The position numbers and the translations under genes are program-made. This document shows positions 5,982 to 8,313 of a stretch of 8,313 nucleotides of DNA, piece after piece (within the stretch, counting starts at the first letter, position 1; every line of letters starts with the position of its first letter). The notes beneath the pieces were generated by a model. That model made no database searches, was not told where the DNA came from, and saw nothing but the letters and a program-made list of their open reading frames with translations. Origin of the DNA: Microcaldota archaeon (lineage in GTDB: Archaea > Aenigmatarchaeota > Aenigmatarchaeia > QMZP01 > QMZT01); NCBI GenBank assembly GCA_013151465.1, contig JAADIF010000082.1:1-8313 (forward strand), in the 5' to 3' direction.

Positions 5982-6497
5982 ATGGCTCTTGATGAGAATT
6001 GCCTGTTTTGCAAAATTATAAAAAAGGAGATACCTGCCGAGATTGTTTATGAGGACTCCATGACGCTTGTCTTTCTTGATATAAATCCCAGGAATCCGGG
6101 TCATCTTCTGGTAATACCAAAAAACCATTATGGTGACATGTTCGATATTCCTGATGGTGAACTAAGGGAGCTTATAGTGACAGTGAAGAAAATGGCACGC
6201 GCAGCAAAAGAGGGTATGAAGGCAGACGGCATATCCGTATCTCAGAGCAACGGGCAGGCCGCAGGACAGGTCATAAGCCATATGCATTTTCATGTGATAC
6301 CACGATTCCTTTCGGAAGGTCCGCAGGGTCTTGAAGCGATACTTCCAACAAAGAAGATGACAAATGAGATGCTTGCAGAAATCAAGAAAGCTATAATGGA
6401 CAGCATCCAGAGTATGGGCGGAAGAAGCACGACCGGCGAAGATGTAAACATGTCATTTTCCACAGAGAAAAAAGAAGAGGATCCTTTCGGATTCTGA
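5982..6497 (+). CDS. HIT-family (HINT-like) nucleotide hydrolase/transferase
   Basis: This is a 171-residue soluble protein of the histidine triad superfamily, whose members cleave phosphoramidate or phosphoanhydride bonds in nucleotide substrates such as AMP-lysine or dinucleoside polyphosphates. The defining triad HMHFHVI has H100, H102 and H104; the middle His is the nucleophile in this family. The N-terminus carries the family hallmarks CLFCKII (C7, C10), FLDINPRNPGHLLVIPKNH (H41, H49) and QSNGQAAGQ before the triad. C7, C10, H49 and H100 fit the zinc site seen in many HINT-like members. The last 25 or so residues, GRSTTGEDVNMSF onward to EEDPFGF, extend beyond the usual fold and look disordered and acidic. 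The exact substrate cannot be read from the sequence. The gene stands alone between a divergent tRNA gene and the convergent metG. Confidence 0.93.
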   Translation: MALDENCLFCKIIKKEIPAEIVYEDSMTLVFLDINPRNPGHLLVIPKNHYGDMFDIPDGELRELIVTVKKMARAAKEGMKADGISVSQSNGQAAGQVISHMHFHVIPRFLSEGPQGLEAILPTKKMTNEMLAEIKKAIMDSIQSMGGRSTTGEDVNMSFSTEKKEEDPFGF

Positions 6498-6500
6498 ACA

Positions 6501-6517
6501 TTTATTTTTTATTTTAT
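6501..6517 (+). terminator. T-rich terminator of the HIT gene
   Basis: A nearly pure T tract (TTTATTTTTTATTTTAT) begins 4 bases after the HIT stop codon, as expected for U-tract termination in archaea. It overlaps the last codon region of the convergent metG, leaving only 16 bases between the two stop codons. No matching T tract serves metG on its own strand here. Confidence 0.55.
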
Positions 6518-8313
6518 CCGATAGGTCCATTGACCTTTCTATCAGTGGTGATTTCGCCTTTCTTTGTTTTCATCACGTTTCCCTTGTAGAGTATTTTTCC
6601 GTCGCTTGCAAGCATCTTTATCTTTGAGAATTCCTTTATGTTGACTTCCTTTGCGGGCTTTTGCTCTATCCCCTCAACGAAAACCTGCGCGCCCGGCTCG
6701 TCTTTTGATGTGAGAAGACCAAGCTTTCCCTCCTTTGATTCGGCCGCAAGAAGCATTCCCTGGCTCATTACGCCCCGAAGCTTTGCAGGCTTTAAGTTTG
6801 CAACAATAATAATCTTTTTTCCTTCGAGTTCTTTTGGCTCATAATGGCCTTTCAGTCCCGAAACGATCTGCCTCTTTCCAAGCTCTCCGACATCAAGATG
6901 CTCTATGTAGAGCTTGTCTGCATCAGGATGCTGCTCTACTTTTTCAATCTTTGCAACGCGCAGGTCGAGGCGCGAGAACGGGTCAACATCACCGCTCTCC
7001 TCTTCTGCCGGAGGCCTTCCGAGCTCTATCTTTTCAATCTTCCTGAGAATGATTTTGGGCTCTCCGATCTTTGCATTCTCAAGCTCAAAATTGATGTCTT
7101 TCCATTTGAGATCGGATACGCCAAGCTGCTCCTCTATGGTTTTTGCAAACTCAGGAAGTATGGGCTTTAGCATTATCGCAATGTTTTTGACGATGTTTGC
7201 AGTGAACGTAAGGACCTCTTGGCATCTCGCCTTGTCCTTATTGACCAATTCCCATGGGGCGTTCTCCTGGAAATACCTGTTTCCTATGTCGCCCACCATG
7301 AGGATATTTTTCACGGCCGACCTGAAATCGCATTCCATATAATTTTTGTCGATCTTGTGCTTTAAGTCGCGGATTTCCTCTGCAAGGACATTTTCCCTGT
7401 TTTCTGTAGGAACCTCTCCAAGCCGCCCGTCGAAATGTTTTTTCGTGAAGGACAGGCACCTGTAGGCAAGATTTGCGATGTTTCCAACAAGCTCTGTATT
7501 TATGCGCGATTTGAAATCATCAAAACTGAGATCGATATCAGTTGTGGTCTTCGTGAGGGATGACGCATAATGATAGCGAAGAAACTCCGGGTTGAGCCCG
7601 GAATCAAGATATTCTCTTGCCTTTATGAAAGTTCCTCTTGATTTTGACATCTTCTCCTTGTCAACTGTTAAAAAGCCGTGAACTATGAGATTATGGGGAA
7701 GATTGTATCCCGCACTCATAAGCATTGCGGGCCAGAAGAGGAAATGGAAATATGCGATGTCTTTTCCTATGAAATGTATGATTTTTGTATTCTTTCCCTT
7801 CCAATAATCATTAACCGAACATCCATGCGTCTTGCAGTAGTTCTCTGTGCTTGAAATATAGCCGATGGGAGCATCAAGCCATACATAATAATATTTGTCT
7901 TCTTCTCCCGGAATTTTGAAGCCAAAATAGGGAGCGTCCCTGCTTACGCACCAGTCCTCAAGGCCCTTGTCTATCCAGCTCAGCACATAGTTTCTTATGT
8001 CGGACTGCATTTCCTTGTTTTCAAGAAGCCATCTTTTGAGCTTTTCGGAAAATACGGAAAGCTTGAAGAAATAATGGCTCGACTTCTTTATGACCGGCTC
8101 CTTCCCGCATATTATACATCTGGGCTTGACGAGGTCAGTTGCGTTGTAGCTTGCGCCGCATACTTCGCACACATCCCCATACTGGTCTTCCGCCCCGCAT
8201 TTGGGACATGCGCCCTTTACGAACCTGTCGGGAAGGAATCTTTTATCATGCTCGCAGTAGAGCTGGTTTACATCCTTCCTGTAGATTAAGCCCTTTTCCT
8301 TCAGGGTCGAAAA
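6514..8313 (-). CDS. metG: methionyl-tRNA synthetase with fused EMAPII-type domain, N-terminus off the window
   Basis: This enzyme charges tRNA-Met with methionine using ATP. The visible 599 residues run from inside the class I catalytic domain to the stop; the HIGH motif and start lie beyond position 8313. The frame stays open to the edge, and the valine GTG at 8170-8172 is internal. Residues 19-69 form the zinc-knuckle insert (YCEHD, CPKCG, CEVCG, CIICG), very close to MetRS of the E. coli type. WCVSRDAPYFG, HFIGKDIAYFH and the intact KMSKS loop (221-225) follow, then the helical anticodon-binding domain to about 430. An OB-fold tRNA-binding domain (about 444-549: SRLDLRVAKI, HPDADKLY, NLKPAKLRGVMSQGML) is fused at the C-terminus. 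A tail of about 45 residues (YKG, KKGEI, NGPIG) resembles the extra EMAPII C-terminal segment. No frameshift or lost catalytic residue is seen in the visible part. Confidence 0.96.
   Translation of the reverse strand, partial: FSTLKEKGLIYRKDVNQLYCEHDKRFLPDRFVKGACPKCGAEDQYGDVCEVCGASYNATDLVKPRCIICGKEPVIKKSSHYFFKLSVFSEKLKRWLLENKEMQSDIRNYVLSWIDKGLEDWCVSRDAPYFGFKIPGEEDKYYYVWLDAPIGYISSTENYCKTHGCSVNDYWKGKNTKIIHFIGKDIAYFHFLFWPAMLMSAGYNLPHNLIVHGFLTVDKEKMSKSRGTFIKAREYLDSGLNPEFLRYHYASSLTKTTTDIDLSFDDFKSRINTELVGNIANLAYRCLSFTKKHFDGRLGEVPTENRENVLAEEIRDLKHKIDKNYMECDFRSAVKNILMVGDIGNRYFQENAPWELVNKDKARCQEVLTFTANIVKNIAIMLKPILPEFAKTIEEQLGVSDLKWKDINFELENAKIGEPKIILRKIEKIELGRPPAEEESGDVDPFSRLDLRVAKIEKVEQHPDADKLYIEHLDVGELGKRQIVSGLKGHYEPKELEGKKIIIVANLKPAKLRGVMSQGMLLAAESKEGKLGLLTSKDEPGAQVFVEGIEQKPAKEVNIKEFSKIKMLASDGKILYKGNVMKTKKGEITTDRKVNGPIG

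Noticed and set aside
8170..8172. GTG codon as the start of the methionyl-tRNA synthetase
   Set aside because: The frame stays open to the window edge, and the 47 upstream residues match the conserved MetRS zinc-knuckle region, so this GTG encodes an internal valine.
1..8313. CRISPR array, insertion sequence or defence-gene cassette
   Set aside because: No short direct-repeat array, transposase, integrase, Cas or toxin-like protein is seen on either strand.

Overview
The window looks archaeal and AT-rich. Promoters have the archaeal BRE/TATA form (purine-rich element followed by TTTATAAATA or TTAAATAG). Shine-Dalgarno sites of the GGTG type sit beside one apparently leaderless start. The tRNA gene encodes no CCA end. 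Two genes encode secreted, beta-domain surface proteins with a single C-terminal membrane anchor. The phylum cannot be fixed from this sequence alone; a small-genome (DPANN-like) archaeon is a guess.

Layout. Positions 3-137 hold the last 44 codons of an unrecognised plus-strand gene. Positions 138-352 are an AT-rich regulatory gap with a good promoter and a perfect 7+7 inverted repeat near the predicted transcription start. Positions 353-2779 encode an 808-residue surface protein: signal peptide, PKD/Ig-like/PKD/Ig-like/PKD, a CARDB-like domain, a NEW3-like domain, one transmembrane helix and a Tyr/Arg-rich cytoplasmic tail. After a 111-base gap with its own promoter, positions 2891-5107 encode a 738-residue surface protein: signal peptide, six tandem NEW3/CARDB-like domains of about 100 residues, a stalk with eight N-glycosylation sequons, and a C-terminal transmembrane helix. 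Positions 5108-5312 are non-coding and rich in hairpins, including a nested hairpin with a perfect 12-bp outer stem. Positions 5313-5726 encode a 137-residue orphan that looks leaderless. A tRNA-Gly(GCC) lies on the minus strand at 5782-5854. Positions 5982-6497 encode a HIT-family nucleotide hydrolase. Positions 6514-8313 (minus strand) encode a methionyl-tRNA synthetase lacking its N-terminus, with a fused EMAPII-type tRNA-binding domain.

The two surface proteins are the most interesting part. In both, cysteines mark the domain edges in a very regular register: about 100 residues in the second protein, and a 201-residue PKD+Ig supermodule in the first. This suggests disulfide-clamped rods standing on the cell surface, perhaps structural envelope or S-layer components working together. 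The right-hand half (tRNA-Gly, HIT, MetRS) is housekeeping and has no visible link to them.
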